Source of the DNA: Zanthoxylum bungeanum
Taxonomy: Eukaryota; Streptophyta; Magnoliopsida; Sapindales; Rutaceae
Length of the DNA: 64,000 nt
Reading direction: 5' to 3'
Assembly: GCA_019454045.1 (NCBI GenBank)
Contig: SKCR01010151.1
Location: 434,001-498,000 of the forward strand
Part shown: positions 12,542 to 24,614 of the stretch, piece after piece
Numbering within the stretch: the first letter of the stretch is position 1
Layout: each line of letters starts with the position of its first letter
Translations under genes and position numbers: made by a program
The notes under the pieces: generated by a model
The model's input: the letters and a program-made list of their open reading frames with translations, nothing else
Database searches by the model: none
What the model was told of the DNA's origin: nothing

Positions 12542-13517
12542 TATAACACCTCGGTAATCCTGATGACTATTACATAATGAGATGCATGATACATGATAAA
12601 AATTATGTTCGAACACGTATACACTCATGAAATGACTTTTTGAACATTCGGTAAATTCTTCGTAGTTCTGATACGGAATTTATTCTAAAGTGAATTCTGG
12701 ATAACTCGTGGTATTTGGACTGTAATATTTTCATACGAACTCCAATTTTTATGAATTTTATATCGTCAGAAACATAAGACCAAGACCTACAACTTTCACA
12801 TTGAACATTCTTATAGATTCGAAACACATCAAAACAGCAACTCAAAAATTTGGATGAATAGTACATGCAGACCTATCTAGAGAATTTCACATTTCTCCCA
12901 AAAATTCTGATTTTTCTTTAAATCAATATATTACAAATTAGCCAAATTAGCCCCTATTATAAATAATGGGAACTATTCACTTATCCCTAATATTTGAGAG
13001 AGAGAGAAAAATGTGAGAAGAAAAGAAGAAGAAGAATAAGAATAAGAAGAAAGGAATAAGAAAAAGGAAAGAAGAAGGAAAGAATGGGAAAACAAATAGA
13101 AATCCTCCCAAGACAAGCTAAAAAGAAGTATTGCAACCATGGGAAACTTGATGGATGAAGGAAATTACATGAAATGAGGTATGGCCAACTTGACCCAAAA
13201 CTTGGATTTTGAAATTTTAAGAGTATGATTCTATGTTAGGGTTATTGGCATGCTAGGGAATACATTTTGGTGGTTTATAAACAAAAAAATTTATTGTATG
13301 ATAAAATGTCCAAATATTTAGAAAATCATAAGTGTTACGCTAAGTTAAAAACTTAGGAGATTAAGGAATTACTTTGATAATGGAATGTTACTTTAGCATA
13401 AATGAATAATGATGTTAAAAGAATTATTTGTTCGAAGGTTATAGTTTGGGGATGATGGAAGTGCATTTAGATAAGTTAGACAATGAGAAGCTAATATTTG
13501 TGCCTAAAAACAGGCTA

Positions 13518-13774
13518 GCGTCGCGACGCCAATAGGCTAACGTCGCGACAGGTAATAGAATGATGGCCTCTATTTCAGTTTTTATCAGGTGAACATCGTG
13601 ATGCCCAACTCCCAGCGATGCGACATGAAATAGAGGAAGCTCTTTGTCTCAGTTATGCTTGTGTAAGCGTCGCGACGCGCAGGGCTCGGCGTTGCGACGT
13701 GAAACAGGGGAAGCTTTCTACCTCAACCCTACCCGTGTGGGCATCGTGATGCGTAACATTTGGCATCGCGACGC
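13518..13774 (+). repeat. CpG palindrome array in Gypsy A LTR
   Basis: Eight copies of a motif based on GCGTCGCGACGC: 13518, 13541, 13594, 13615, 13667, 13689, 13741 and 13763, grouped as four pairs. Variants such as GCATCGTGATGC differ from the full form only at CpG steps, by C-to-T or G-to-A changes. Confidence 0.8.
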
Positions 13775-14212
13775 GTGGCCATTTCCAAAGGTTTCATAGC
13801 AATATACATCTAAGCCCTACATTTATGACAATGATTAGCTTTTTTGTTTAATATACTAATCATACTTGAATACATGACAGATTCGTTTTCCGCAGAGATC
13901 CTTTCAGTTACACCCAGGATCAAAAGTAGCCTAGTTACATTCAACGGTAAGGTTAATGCAGGTCGATTGGCGAGTGGACCATTTTCTCAATTGATTTTAT
14001 TTAAGTTGTTTTCGATAAAAGACATACTTTTAAAAGCATATAGGGCGTTAGCCAAAGTTTTACTACAATTGTTTCATGAATGACGATGTTTTAGGAAAAA
14101 AAAATTGATTTTCAAAGTTTGAGTTTATGATCTTTGGAGGCATGAGGGAAAAACTCACCTCAATATGCAACTTATGGAATTAACGGATAACATGTGCACA
14201 TATAGAACATGA

Positions 14213-14380
14213 ATGGGGGGACGGCGATACGTAACGCCCCTATACCCTAGCTTCAAGGTCAGGTAGTAGCTTGGATCAACACTCATGGCTCTAGTTCAGT
14301 GGCTTGGGGGACAGCGATACATAATGCCCCAAGTCTACTAGTTAGGCGTATGGGGGAACGACGATACGTAACCCCCCAAT
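14213..14380 (+). repeat. Three repeated G/C-bracketed hairpins in Gypsy A LTR
   Basis: Three copies of a unit of about 30 bp of the form GGGGGAC-RGCGATACGTAA-YGCCCC, at about 14216-14245, 14307-14334 and 14351-14380. The G run can pair with the C run, leaving a conserved CGATACGTAA-like loop. Confidence 0.7.
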
Positions 14381-14663
14381 GCGTTAGGTTTTTAGCAGAC
14401 ATTTATATACAGATTTTCAGAAACTGACTTTCAAAGGCAGACTTACAGAAAAGATGGTTTTAAGAAAGAGTTTTCATATGAAATTGTTTTATAAGAATTT
14501 CATAGATCTACAGACCAAAGATAGTTTTCAGAAAGAAAATTATTTTCAGATAATGAATGAGATTTCAGAAGAGATGATTTGAGATGAATTTGGTTTTAGA
14601 ACCATGGATTTCCAAAAAATATTTTAGTTCTTATTTTAAACTGTGCACTGACTAGGTCGTTCA

Positions 14664-16525
14664 TGTTAGTGTCCTAGACATGCCCAAGGTCTCTAAGTCA
14701 TGATATTGTGTGTGAATGATCAAGAGAGTTTGAGGAAAAAACTTACATTTAACGGATGTGCGATTTCAAAAACTTTATATGTTGATGAAGCTTCAAGCTT
14801 TGTTGAATGAATCCAACCCAATGGCGAGTTTCCCTATCACCTTAATCAACTCCAAATGTGCTAGCAAGCTTGAAATTTTTGCAACAAAAACTTAAAAGAG
14901 AGAGAAAGAGTTTCGGCCAACCAAGGAGGGAGAGGAGAGAGTTGTATTTTTGTATTTTGTTTTCCAAAAACCTAACACCAAAGTTAACTTGCAAAAGGTG
15001 TATATCTTTTCCAAAAAGAAAAGCAAAGTATGTTGGAGGGAAAAAAGCATTAAATGCTCCCAACAACTTTCATCACTCATATTGACAATTGATGTAAGTT
15101 AGTGGGCCCCACCACTTAAATTCAAAATTCAAGTTGGCTTTCTCAACACATTTCGTGCTAGGGTTCGTTTAATCCAATTAAACGAATGTTCCGTCGCGGT
15201 GTAATTAAATCCAATTTAATTAAATAATAATGCCTAGCAAAATTATTACGAAAGTCACATGCGAATTAATTCCAAATTAAATCACTCGCCCGAATTAAAA
15301 TCCAATTTTAATTCCGATTTGAAATTTGATATCAATTAATATATCCAATATATTATTTAATCGATTAATTCCAAATTAATCGCTTTCTCTCTTCTATTCG
15401 AATTTTATCCCAGATAAATTCTTACCGCAATTAATCCCAGATTAATTTTCTCTCTCTTAATTAATCCCAGATTAATTTGTTCGAGTCAAATGTCATCGGT
15501 GAATCTTTGGGAAGCGACCCAAGAGATCTCTGGATATGTTGGCAGTAAATACGGTCATCGGAATATCCGAACACGTGCGTACCCCGAACCACATTCTTAC
15601 TGATTTACAAGACATGGTTGGCTTCTAGCAAAACACCGTGCCTACCCAATTCTCCAGAAATATTCAATGAGTAATATATAATTTATATCAGGCATAGTAT
15701 ATAATGTATTGCGTATTACGATCCATTATCGGATGTCACATGCTAGGCCTAAGCCTGGAATTGTGTCTGCCCCATATGAAGCATATATCGGATCACTAGA
15801 AACTAGTCTCTGTAATCGGATAGTCATGACCTAGTCATACTATCCCGATAGCTGTAGCATTTAGGAGTACTAGTTCTGTATCTCTGCGTCATCATCATCT
15901 CCATATGACTGAAGTGATACTTCCATCTTGACATCACACCCAATACACTATGATTCTCAGTAAACCCAGAAGAGGCGTACACAGAACATGTTAAAGCTCC
16001 TGACGACCAAAACCAAAGCGTATTGATTGTCGCAAGTATTAGCGATGCAAGTCTCAGGTTAAGACCACATACACCTACCCTGATTCGGATTCCCATAGAC
16101 ACATAGTCATACTACCAATGGGATTCTGAGGGGTCTATCCAGAGCGAATCTGTTCCCGGTCCAATGGCTAACAGAACATCATATCACACTTGCATAAGTA
16201 TCATATACTTAAATATATGAGAACTATGCCGTTAAGCTTCCATAACGTGCACAAGTGTAATACTAGTCTATTCCACATTATCGATGTCCAGTCTCGATAA
16301 TACTACGACTAGGGATATTTAATGATTAAACCGTTTGTGGATTAATACTGTCAGATATCTTATTAATCCAGAACTAATCATAAAGACTTTTATCATTTAT
16401 ATATATCCAAGTAATCTAATTACAAAATGATAAAATAGTAATTTCATTTGTCACATAGTTAATTTGTACAAAAACCACAATGTCTTTTACAAATAGTGAT
16501 GCTATGGGTCATAATTGTCCAAACA
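14664..16525 (-). repeat. E2 3' LTR (1,862 bp)
   Basis: In + coordinates it runs from TGTTAGTGTCC to TGTCCAAACA and pairs with 22750-24609. One extra base near the element-side end (TGTTTGG against TGTTGG) distinguishes it from the 5' LTR. The inverted-repeat ladder lies at about 15170-15480. It resumes homology with the E1 LTR over the conserved block around 15490-16500. Confidence 0.95.
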
Positions 16526-16537
16526 TCTCCCACTTGG
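16526..16537 (-). other. E2 polypurine tract
   Basis: Read on the - strand as CCAAGTGGGAGA, directly abutting the 3' LTR; identical in type to E1. Confidence 0.8.
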
Positions 16538-16595
16538 CTAATAGCCAATCACTCAAGTATCTAACACCTGAACTATGTACATGTCGCTCAAACTT

Positions 16596-17126
16596 TTACT
16601 GAGAGATAGCTTTTGTCAGCGGATCTGCAATGTTGTCATCTGAAGCGATCTTTTCGATCTTCACATCTCCACGATGTATGATCTCACGAATCATATGGAA
16701 ATGTCGAAGTACGTGCTTGGATCGTTGATGAGACCGCGGTTCCTTAGCCTGCGCTATAGCCCCGTTATTCTCACAATACAAAGGAACGAGCTCAACTGCT
16801 AACGAAACTACTCCTAATCCAATTAGGAATTTCCGGATCCAAAATGCTTTTTTTGCTGCCTCAGCTGCAGCGATATATTCCGCTTCTGTTGTTGAATCTG
16901 CAACAGTCTCTTGCTTGGAAGATTTCCAGCTCACTGCTCCGTTGTTCAAACAAAATATATACCCAGATTGTGACTTAGAGTCGTCTTTATCGGTTTGAAA
17001 ACTTGCGTCGGTGAACCCAGTCACCTCAAGTTCTCCATCTCCATAGATTAAGAAAGCTTCCTTAGTTCATCTAAGATACTTAAGGATGTTATTAACAGCA
17101 ATCCAGTGACCATCACCTGGATCGGC
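16596..17126 (-). pseudogene. E2 RNase H region
   Basis: C-terminal domain of the polyprotein: GFTDASFQTDKDDSKSQSGY, KQETVADSTTEAEYIAA and the terminal block NIADPLTKAISQ, which is typical of plant Copia. One stop lies at 17067, before the domain proper. It would degrade the RNA of the RNA:DNA hybrid during reverse transcription. Confidence 0.92.
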
Positions 17127-18236
17127 CTAATAGCGACTGCACATGCTCAAAGCATATGAGACATCAGGTCGCGTACATATCATGGCATACATGATTGATC
17201 CGACTGCAGAAGCGAACGAGATCTGACTCATGTTATCTCTCTCATCTTGAGTTTTAGGATACATGTCCTTAGATAGAGAGACGACATGTGACACTGGAAG
17301 CAGCCCTCTCTTAGACTGATCCATGTTGAATCTCTTTAACAATTTGTCAATGTACGAGCTCTGGGAGAGTCCAAGCAGCTTTTTGGATCTATCCCGGTAG
17401 ATCCTTATTCCCATAATAAAGGCTGCTTCTCCCAGATTTTTCATGGAGAATTTTAATGAAAGCCAAGTTTTCACCGATTGTAGCATGTGAATGTCATTGC
17501 CAATAAGCAATACATCATCAACATAAAGGACAATGAATGTCAGTGCGCTCTCACTAACCTTCTTATATACACAAGAATCATCTTCATTTTGAATGAAATC
17601 ATATTCCTTTATGATCTCATCAAAATGTTGGTTCCAAGAACGCAATGTTTGCTTCAATCCATAAATGGATCGATTTAACTTGCAAACTATATTTGCATGT
17701 TTTGGCACGAAAAAACCGTCAGGCTGTTGCATATAAACATCCTCCAAAAGGTTTCCATTAAGGAAAGCGGTTTTGACGTCTATCTGACATATTTCATAAT
17801 CAAAATATACAACAATAGCAAGCATTATCCGAATGGATTTAATCATGGAAACGTGTGAAAAAGTTTCATCGTAATCGACACCATGTCATTGACGATACCC
17901 TTTCGCTATAAGCCTAGCTTTGTATGTTTGTATGTTGTCATCCATGTCGGTCTTCTTCTTGAAGACCCATTTACAACCAATCGGCTTAACGCCTTCTGGT
18001 GCATCAACCAGTGTCTAAACTTGGTTGGTATACATGGAATCCATTTCAGACTTCATGGCTTCTTGCTATAAAGCACAGTCGATACCCTGTATCGTTTCCT
18101 CATATGTAGCCGGCTCATTATCCTCAATAAGATTAATATCTACATGAGGTGAGATCAGAAACCCATACCTTTCAAGTTGTTTTCTGACTCTCTCTGGTCT
18201 ACGCGGTTCTTGTGTATTAGAAGATCGTGGTACAGT
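17127..18236 (-). pseudogene. E2 reverse transcriptase region
   Basis: Contains the usual plant Copia RT blocks in order: KWVFKKKTDMD, KARLIAKGYRQ, DVKTAFLNG (first catalytic Asp), YMQQPDGF, SIYGLKQ, LYVDDVLLIGND (catalytic Asp pair) and the CTRPDVSYA region. Stops lie at 18066, 18015 and 17886 in the N-terminal part and at 17127 at the end. All catalytic residues are still present, unlike E1 and E3. Confidence 0.92.
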
Positions 18237-18239
18237 CTA

Positions 18240-19688
18240 ATCCCTGATGAACTGTTCATGTTCCGTTAGGGAGTCGGTGTCAGGAACAGTATCACTCCGA
18301 TTTTCATTGAGTTCTACTTTCCTCTCACTTACCATTGCATTTAGGAATTCATTTTCGAGGAAAACCGCATGGAGAGCAACAAATACCTTGTTCTCTTGTG
18401 GGTTGTAGAAGTAATATCCTTTGGTTTCCCTAGGATAACCTACAAATAGGAACTTATCCGATTTGGGTTCTAGTTTGGTACCATCCAAATGTTTAACATA
18501 TCCCCAGCATCCCCAAATCTTCAAGAATGTGAAACCCGGTTTCTTTCCAGTCCATATTTCATATGGAGTCTGTACAACAGACTTTGACGGAACCTTATTC
18601 AAAATAAGTATTGCACTGTTCAATGCGTATCCCCAGAAGGAAATTGGTAGCTCAGTGCGACTCATCATTGACCTTACCATGTCCAACAAAGTTCGGTTTC
18701 TCCTTTCGGACACACCGTTTAATTAAGGTGTTCCGGGAGGAGTCCACTGTGAAAGAATACCATATTCTTTCAAGTAATTGAGAAACTCATTGCTCAAGTA
18801 TTCTCCACCATGGTCCGACCATAATGTTTTAATACTTTTGCCGGTCTGTTTTTCTACTTCGTGTCGAAACTCTTTGAATTTCTCAAAAGTTTCCGACTTG
18901 TGTCTCATAAGATACACATAACCATAACGCGATGCATCATCCGTAAAGGTTACGAAGAATTCATATCCACCTCTAGCCTGGCTAGACATGGGCCCACATA
19001 CGTCACTATAAACGAGGGCTAACAGTTCGGTGGCACGAACATCTTTACCGCTAAAAGGCATTTTAGGCATTTTGCCTAATAAACAAGATTCGCAGACATC
19101 ATATGAATTAAGATCAAATCCGTCCAAGTATCCACTCTTCGAAACTGTGGATATACGAGTCTTGTTAATATGTCCCAGACGACAATGCCACAGATAAGTT
19201 TCATATGTATTACTCAATTTGAGCCTTTTGTTTGTCATTTTATATGTTTGAGATTCATTTATATTCAAAATATAAAGACCATTATTAATATCAGCTGTAC
19301 ATATTTCAAAATCATCTTTATAAACAAAACACCCAGTGTTCCGGAATACAAAGGTATACCCACATTGGGTTAAACAAGATACAGAGATAATGTTTCTAGT
19401 CAAACTAGGTACATAATAACAGTCTGATAAAGTAATTACATGCCCCGGGGGCAGTTCCAAAACATAGGTCCCAACGACCAAAACAACGACTATTTTCCCA
19501 TTTCTGACTCGAAGGTCGATCTCTCCTAAAGCCAGTCTCCTGCTAATCTGCAGATCCTGCACATCGGTACATATATTAGTACCACATCCAGAATCAAAAG
19601 TCCAATTTTTAAAACTAGAAGTAAACATGTTTATTTCAATAACAAACATACCTGAAGCCGGAGCCTTGCCCGCCTTCATTTCCTTCAT
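18240..19688 (-). pseudogene. E2 protease and integrase region
   Basis: The protease is marked by WTFDSGCGTNIC, with the DSG active-site triplet. The integrase follows: an HHCC zinc finger (LWHCRLGH, then CESCLLG about 30 residues on), the core with SDVCGPM and SDHGGEY, and the catalytic glutamate in NGVSERRNR. The D,D-35-E spacing is exact at codons 571 and 607. One stop (18723) splits the core just before the glutamate. The region after it (18713-18240) carries the GKKPGFTFLKIWGCWGYVK block seen downstream of plant Copia integrase cores. Confidence 0.9.
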
Positions 19689-20525
19689 CTGTGCCTTGTA
19701 CTCACGGCAGTCATGCTTTCAGTGACCCCATTTGCCACACTGTAGGCAGACATCTTGGGATTTGTCCTTAGTCTTCCCAGAAGACTGTGATGATTTGGCC
19801 TTGCCCTTTCTTTTCTTCTTCTTCTTCACACCTCCAGAAGCCTTCGGCCAAGCTTTGGCCTTCCGAGATGTCGAAGTAAGATGCACCTCGCACTTCTTGC
19901 CCTTCAGAAGCTCTGGCTCTGCCTCTTTCAGCATCGTCATCAACTCTCCAAGAGTCTTCTCTTGGTTCATCATATTGTAGTTCATGATAAACCCGCCCCA
20001 GCAGTCGGGCAGAGACTGTAAGATCAAATCTATGGAAGTCTCAGCCTCGAAGGTTATGCCCAGCTGACCTACCTGTTCGATGTTAGAAATCATTTGCGAC
20101 ACATAGTGCTCAACAGATGTACCCTCTGACATGCGTGAGTGAAAGATTTTCTTTTGCAATTCGTACTTCTGAGATCTAATATTAGATCTATGAAGGTCCT
20201 TCAATTTCAACATCATGTTGTAGGGATCCAATCCCTTATTTTGACGGCGAAATTGTGGAGTCATTGCGGCAAGCATGACGGACTGAGCAGTTGAGTTATC
20301 ATCACTATGAGTCTTCTAAAGCTCATTATCAACAACCCGCTCATGTCCAGGCTCAGGCCCGAGAGGTCTATCTATAACATAGAGCAACTTCTCGGCTCCC
20401 AGGACAATCCTGAGATTCATTTCCCAATCTGGAAAATTGGCACCGTTAAAGACATTATCGCCCATGACAATGTCTATAACGCTAATCTTTTCAGTCATCT
20501 TGATTGTAATAGTCCAACTATCCAA
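19689..20525 (-). pseudogene. E2 gag region with zinc knuckle
   Basis: N-terminal part of the polyprotein frame. It starts MTEKISVIDI and continues through a gag core typical of plant Copia. A Lys/Ser-rich stretch follows, then a knuckle with spacing C-x2-C-x4-H-x4-C (CLQCGKWGH, stop, KHDC). Stops lie at 20316 and 19719; the second falls in the knuckle between His and the last Cys. This start fits because the upstream leader has no in-frame coding sequence and E1 and E3 align up to the same place. In life it would package element RNA in the cytoplasmic particle. Confidence 0.85.
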
Positions 20526-22735
20526 TCAACGATATCGGGTACACACAAATGTAATGGTTACTATAGTCCAACTATACAACCAACTACAAGTGTAGTAGTT
20601 ATGCTACAGTCCAACTGTTCAAAGAAAAATAATAAAATATTAGTCCAACTAATATAAATATATAACGACGAAAAATAAAGCGTGTATTCAGCAAGTATTA
20701 AACGAAATTGTAAATTTAATACTGGCCTCCCACTATTTTTCGGCGAGCCTCTAACCCTCTGTTGAGTACTCGGTAAACCCAGTTTCCTAGTGGGCTAGGA
20801 TCCCGTTAAATAACACACAACCTTGAGTTTGGCCAACAAGCTGTATGAAACTTAACTAGGTAGATCTCTAAGATCAATTGGATCCCATCCAATTCCTAGA
20901 TCTGGTAGGTGGACCTCCAAGTCCAAAATATATATCCAATATATATTTCTTAACCTTTTCCTCTGAATCAACTAAGCATTGGCTTTGGCTCAACAAGCTT
21001 AATGATTCCAGTTAAGCGCGACCCATTGACAGTGGGAAAGCTTCGTAATCCATGTCGATGTACAGAAATGACCTTGACTTTGGCCAACAAGTCACAAGTG
21101 CCCAAGACATGCGATATATAACAAAGCCTTCATGGTTCAAACACATCCGCGATGGACAATGATCTTGACTTTGGCCAACAAATCAAAGCCAATCTTGGAT
21201 CTTGAGAGAGAACCACTCAATGGAAGGAAAACGCTTAATATATAATGAGGGTTTTTCGCGTAAATTGGCAACCAATTTATTATCTTTGATTAGGTCTCAT
21301 TATACACCCTTATGCATGCATTCTAAAAGCATAATAAGGCGCGAATAAATTAATAATGATATGCGGATGGATATATAACAAACTTTGTTCCTAGAACAAA
21401 TTTCTCTCTTCCTCTCTCCTGCTAGTACTATTCATACTTCTACCCAATTACATAATACATTAAAGAAACCTCATTTACATTGAAGGCAATTGGTGAGAAG
21501 AGAAATACAAAGAGTAAAGAGATAATAGGCTGGACACGCAGGTCCAATTTAATAAATTCCAAATTTATTACAATAATTTTCAAAATTGCCCCCACCCTTC
21601 TAATATCCATCCGATATACATTATTCATACAAATACATCCAAGTATTCACACAAAGCATGCTATCAATCAATCTAATCCAATTAATTAATCTTTGATTAA
21701 TGACCATCCAATGTTCATACAACGATTTGATTTGCGCGAGTCCAACTCGTTTAAGAATAAATACTCAAAGTAAGTATTCTTGAATTATCGAAGAACAATT
21801 TTAAATCCAATTTAATTTGTATTCAATACTAATTCGATTTTAATTCCAAATTAAATAATTATACTTATTTATGTGCCTTAAAGACTTGGATTCCAAATCC
21901 AATCCAATTGGGTCTCAAAGGCCCAATTTGCATCAAATGCTAATTTAATTAAAGTCCAATGGGCTTTCAATTAATTCTTTAGGCATGAGCTTTAGCCAAT
22001 ATGGATCCAATCCAATAGCCAAGGCCCAATAAGGAATCACCCTTTTGTCAAAAATCAATTAAGGCCGATTAGGCCCAATTAAATTATTAAAGGCCCAAAA
22101 GTTATATTTGGACTTTATGGAAATGGTTTTAGGCCCAATTTGGATCCAATCCAATTGTCCAAAACCATGTTTGGCCAAACCAAGCCCATTAAGCCCAAAT
22201 ACAACAAATTAGCTCAATCCAATTTAAAGACTAATTTATTATTAACATAATATTCCAAATATCACATTAATTTAATTAAAGTATAATTACCATAATTAAT
22301 TAATTAAACTAATATTTCCAAAACATCAATTAAACTAATTAATCATGCATTAATCATCCAATTCATGTCCAACACAAATTAAAGCAAAATCAATCCATCA
22401 CAACATGTTATAGCTCACGGCAATATGCATAAAATAACACTCAATTTGATTTCAATCCAATTAAATCAACATACAAGATTTATTTCATGTTATTAACATA
22501 TCCAATTGTCAAATTTTCAAAAAATCACCATGAGTCTTCTAGGGCTAGTTTCGGCTATGTAAAGGAATTTAGGGAAATTTTATATCCAATCAATTTCTCA
22601 AATCCATTGATTCACAAATCCAATTTATCATCATCAAAACACAACCAAACAACCAATTTGGAATAATATATACTCTAAGCAAAAAATCCCCAAATAAAGT
22701 CCATAAACCCTATATACAAATCATGCTTAGATATG
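20526..22735 (-). other. E2 untranslated leader, 2.2 kb
   Basis: No coding sequence seen between primer site and gag ATG. On the + strand it shows four copies of the CTTGACTTTGGCCAACAA-type motif (near 20822, 20980, 21072 and 21163), matching those in E1 and E3. TGG/CCA-spaced inverted repeats occur near 20512-20650. Confidence 0.7.
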
Positions 22736-22749
22736 GCTCATGATACCAT
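22736..22749 (-). other. E2 primer binding site (tRNA-Met type)
   Basis: On the - strand it reads TGGTATCATGAGC directly after the 5' LTR. It matches the Copia tRNA-Met site apart from one inserted T. Confidence 0.8.
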
Positions 22750-24609
22750 TGTTAGTGTCCTAGACATGCCCAAGGTCTCTAAATTATGATATTGTGTGTG
22801 AATGATCAAGTGAGTTTGCGGAAAAAACTTACATTGAACAGATGTGCGATTTCAAAAACTTTGTATGTTGATGAAGCTCCAAGCTTTGTTGAATGAACCC
22901 AACCCAGGGGTGAGTTTCCCTATCACCTTAATCAACTCCAAATGTGCTAGCAAGCTTGAAATTTTTGCAACAAAAACTTCAAAGAGAGAGGAAGAGTTTC
23001 GGCCAACCAAGGAGGGAGAGGAGAGAGTTGTATTTTTGTATTTTGTTTTCCAAAAACCTAATACCAAAGTTAACTTGCAAAAGATGTATATCTTTTCCAA
23101 AAAGAAAAGCAAAGTGTGTTTTAGGGAAAAAATCATTAAATGCTCCCAACAACTTTCATCACTCATGTTGACAATTGATGTAAGTTAATGGGCCCCACCA
23201 CTTAAATTCAAAATTCAAGTTGGCTTGCTCAACACACTTCGGGCTCAGGTTCGTTTAATCCGATTAAATGAATTTTCCGCCACGACGTAATTAAATCCAA
23301 TTTAATTAAATAATAATGACTAGAAAAATTATAACGAAGTCGCTTGCGAATTAATTCCAAATTAATTCGTTCGCCCGAATTAAAATCCAATTTTAATTCC
23401 GCTTTGAAATCTGATTTCAATTAATATATCAAATATATTATTTAATCGTTTAATTCCAAATTAATCGCTTTCTATCTTCTATTCGAATTTTATCCCAGAT
23501 AAATTCTTGTCGTAATTAATCCCAAATTAATTTTCTCTCTCTTAATTAATCCTAGATTAATTCTGTTCGAGTCAAATGTCATCGGTGAATCTTTGGGAAG
23601 CGACCCAAGAGATCCCTGGATATGTTGGCAGTAAATACGGTCATCGGACTATCCGAACACGTGCGTACCCCGTACCACGTTCTTACCGATTTACAAGATA
23701 TGGTTGGCTTCTAGCAAAGCACCGTGCCTACCCAATTCTCCAGAAATATTCAACGAGGAATATATAATCTATATTAAGCATAGTATACAATGTATTGCGT
23801 ATTACAATCCAGTATCGATGTCACATGCTAGGCCTAGGGCTGGAATTGTGTATGCCCCGTACGAATCATATATCGGATCACTAGCAACTAGTCTCTGTAA
23901 TCGGATAATCATGACCTAGTCATACTATCCCGATAGCTGCAGCATTTAAGAGTACTAGTTATGTATCCATGCGTGATCATCATCTCCATATGACTGAAGT
24001 GATACTTCCATTTTGACATCACACCCAATACACTACGATTCTCAGTAAACCCATAAGAGGCGTACACATAACCTGTTAAAGCTCTGGACGACCAAAACCA
24101 AAGCGTACTGATTGTCGCAAGTATTAACGATGCAAGTCTCAGGTTAAGACCACATACACCTACCCTGATTTGGATTCCCATAGACACATAGTCATACTAC
24201 CAATGAGATTCTGAGGGGTCTATCCAGAGCAAAGCTATTCCCGGTCCAACGGCTAACAGAACCTCCTATCACACTTGCATAAGTATCATATACTTAAATA
24301 TATGAGAACTATGTAATTAAGCTTCCATAACGCGCACAAGTGTAAAACTAGTCTATTTCGCATTATCGATGTCCAGTCTCGATAATACTACGACTAGGGA
24401 TATTTAATGATTAAACCGTTTGTGGATTAATATTGTCTCATATCTTATTAATCTGGAACTAATCATAAGGACTTTTATCATTTATATATATCCAAGTAAT
24501 CTAATTACAAAATGATAAAATATCAATTTCCTTTGTCACATAGTTAATTTGTACAAAAACCATAATGTCTTTTACAAATAGTGATACTATGGGTCATAAT
24601 TGTCCAACA
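22750..24609 (-). repeat. E2 5' LTR (1,860 bp)
   Basis: Runs in + coordinates from TGTTAGTGTCC to TGTCCAACA and is followed by the GTTCA duplication at 24610-24614. It carries long perfect inverted repeats with a CCA spacer (TGG on the other strand): 23288-23308 (9-bp arms), 23347-23369 (10-bp arms) and 23377-23399 (10-bp arms). Confidence 0.95.
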
Positions 24610-24614
24610 GTTCA

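Larger units (their letters stand above)
12542..14663 (+). repeat. Gypsy A 3' LTR, left segment
   Basis: Starts TATAACACC (decayed TGTAACACC) right after a polypurine tract. It runs to the E2 insertion at 14664 and resumes at 24615 to end GATGTTACA at 24999; joined length is about 2.5 kb. It contains a purine-rich GAA/AAG stretch (13010-13100), an array of CGTCGCGACG palindromes (13518-13774) and three similar G-run/C-run hairpins (14213-14380). No coding sequence. Confidence 0.75.
16596..20525 (-). pseudogene. E2 gag-pol polyprotein, one frame with nine stops
   Basis: One continuous reading frame of 1,309 codons from the ATG at 20525 to the final stop at 16596-16598, interrupted only by in-frame stops. 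Their lowest coordinates are 20316, 19719, 18723, 18237, 18066, 18015, 17886, 17127 and 17067. Domain order: gag (about codons 1-260), CCHC zinc knuckle (about 260-274, with a stop inside it), aspartic protease (DSG at 311), integrase (HHCC finger, then D571 and E607 with 35 residues between), RT (DVKTAF at 916, YVDD at 1001-1004), RNase H (TDAS and TEAEY, after 1168). Each stop is one transition away from a Gln, Arg or Trp codon. I find no indel over 3.9 kb. It is nonfunctional as it stands, but recently intact. Confidence 0.95.
14664..24609 (-). mobile_element. Copia LTR retrotransposon E2 (complete, near-intact frame)
   Basis: Full-length Copia element of 9.9 kb on the - strand, inserted into the Gypsy A LTR with a perfect 5-bp duplication GTTCA (14659-14663 and 24610-24614). 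In element order: 5' LTR 24609-22750, tRNA-Met primer site near 22748-22736, a 2.2-kb leader, gag-pol 20525-16596, polypurine tract and 3' LTR 16525-14664. It is the best preserved of the three related Copia copies and has no frameshift in gag-pol. Its LTR ends read ACACTAACA, unlike CTCCAACA in E1 and E3, so it belongs to a sister subfamily. Confidence 0.97.
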
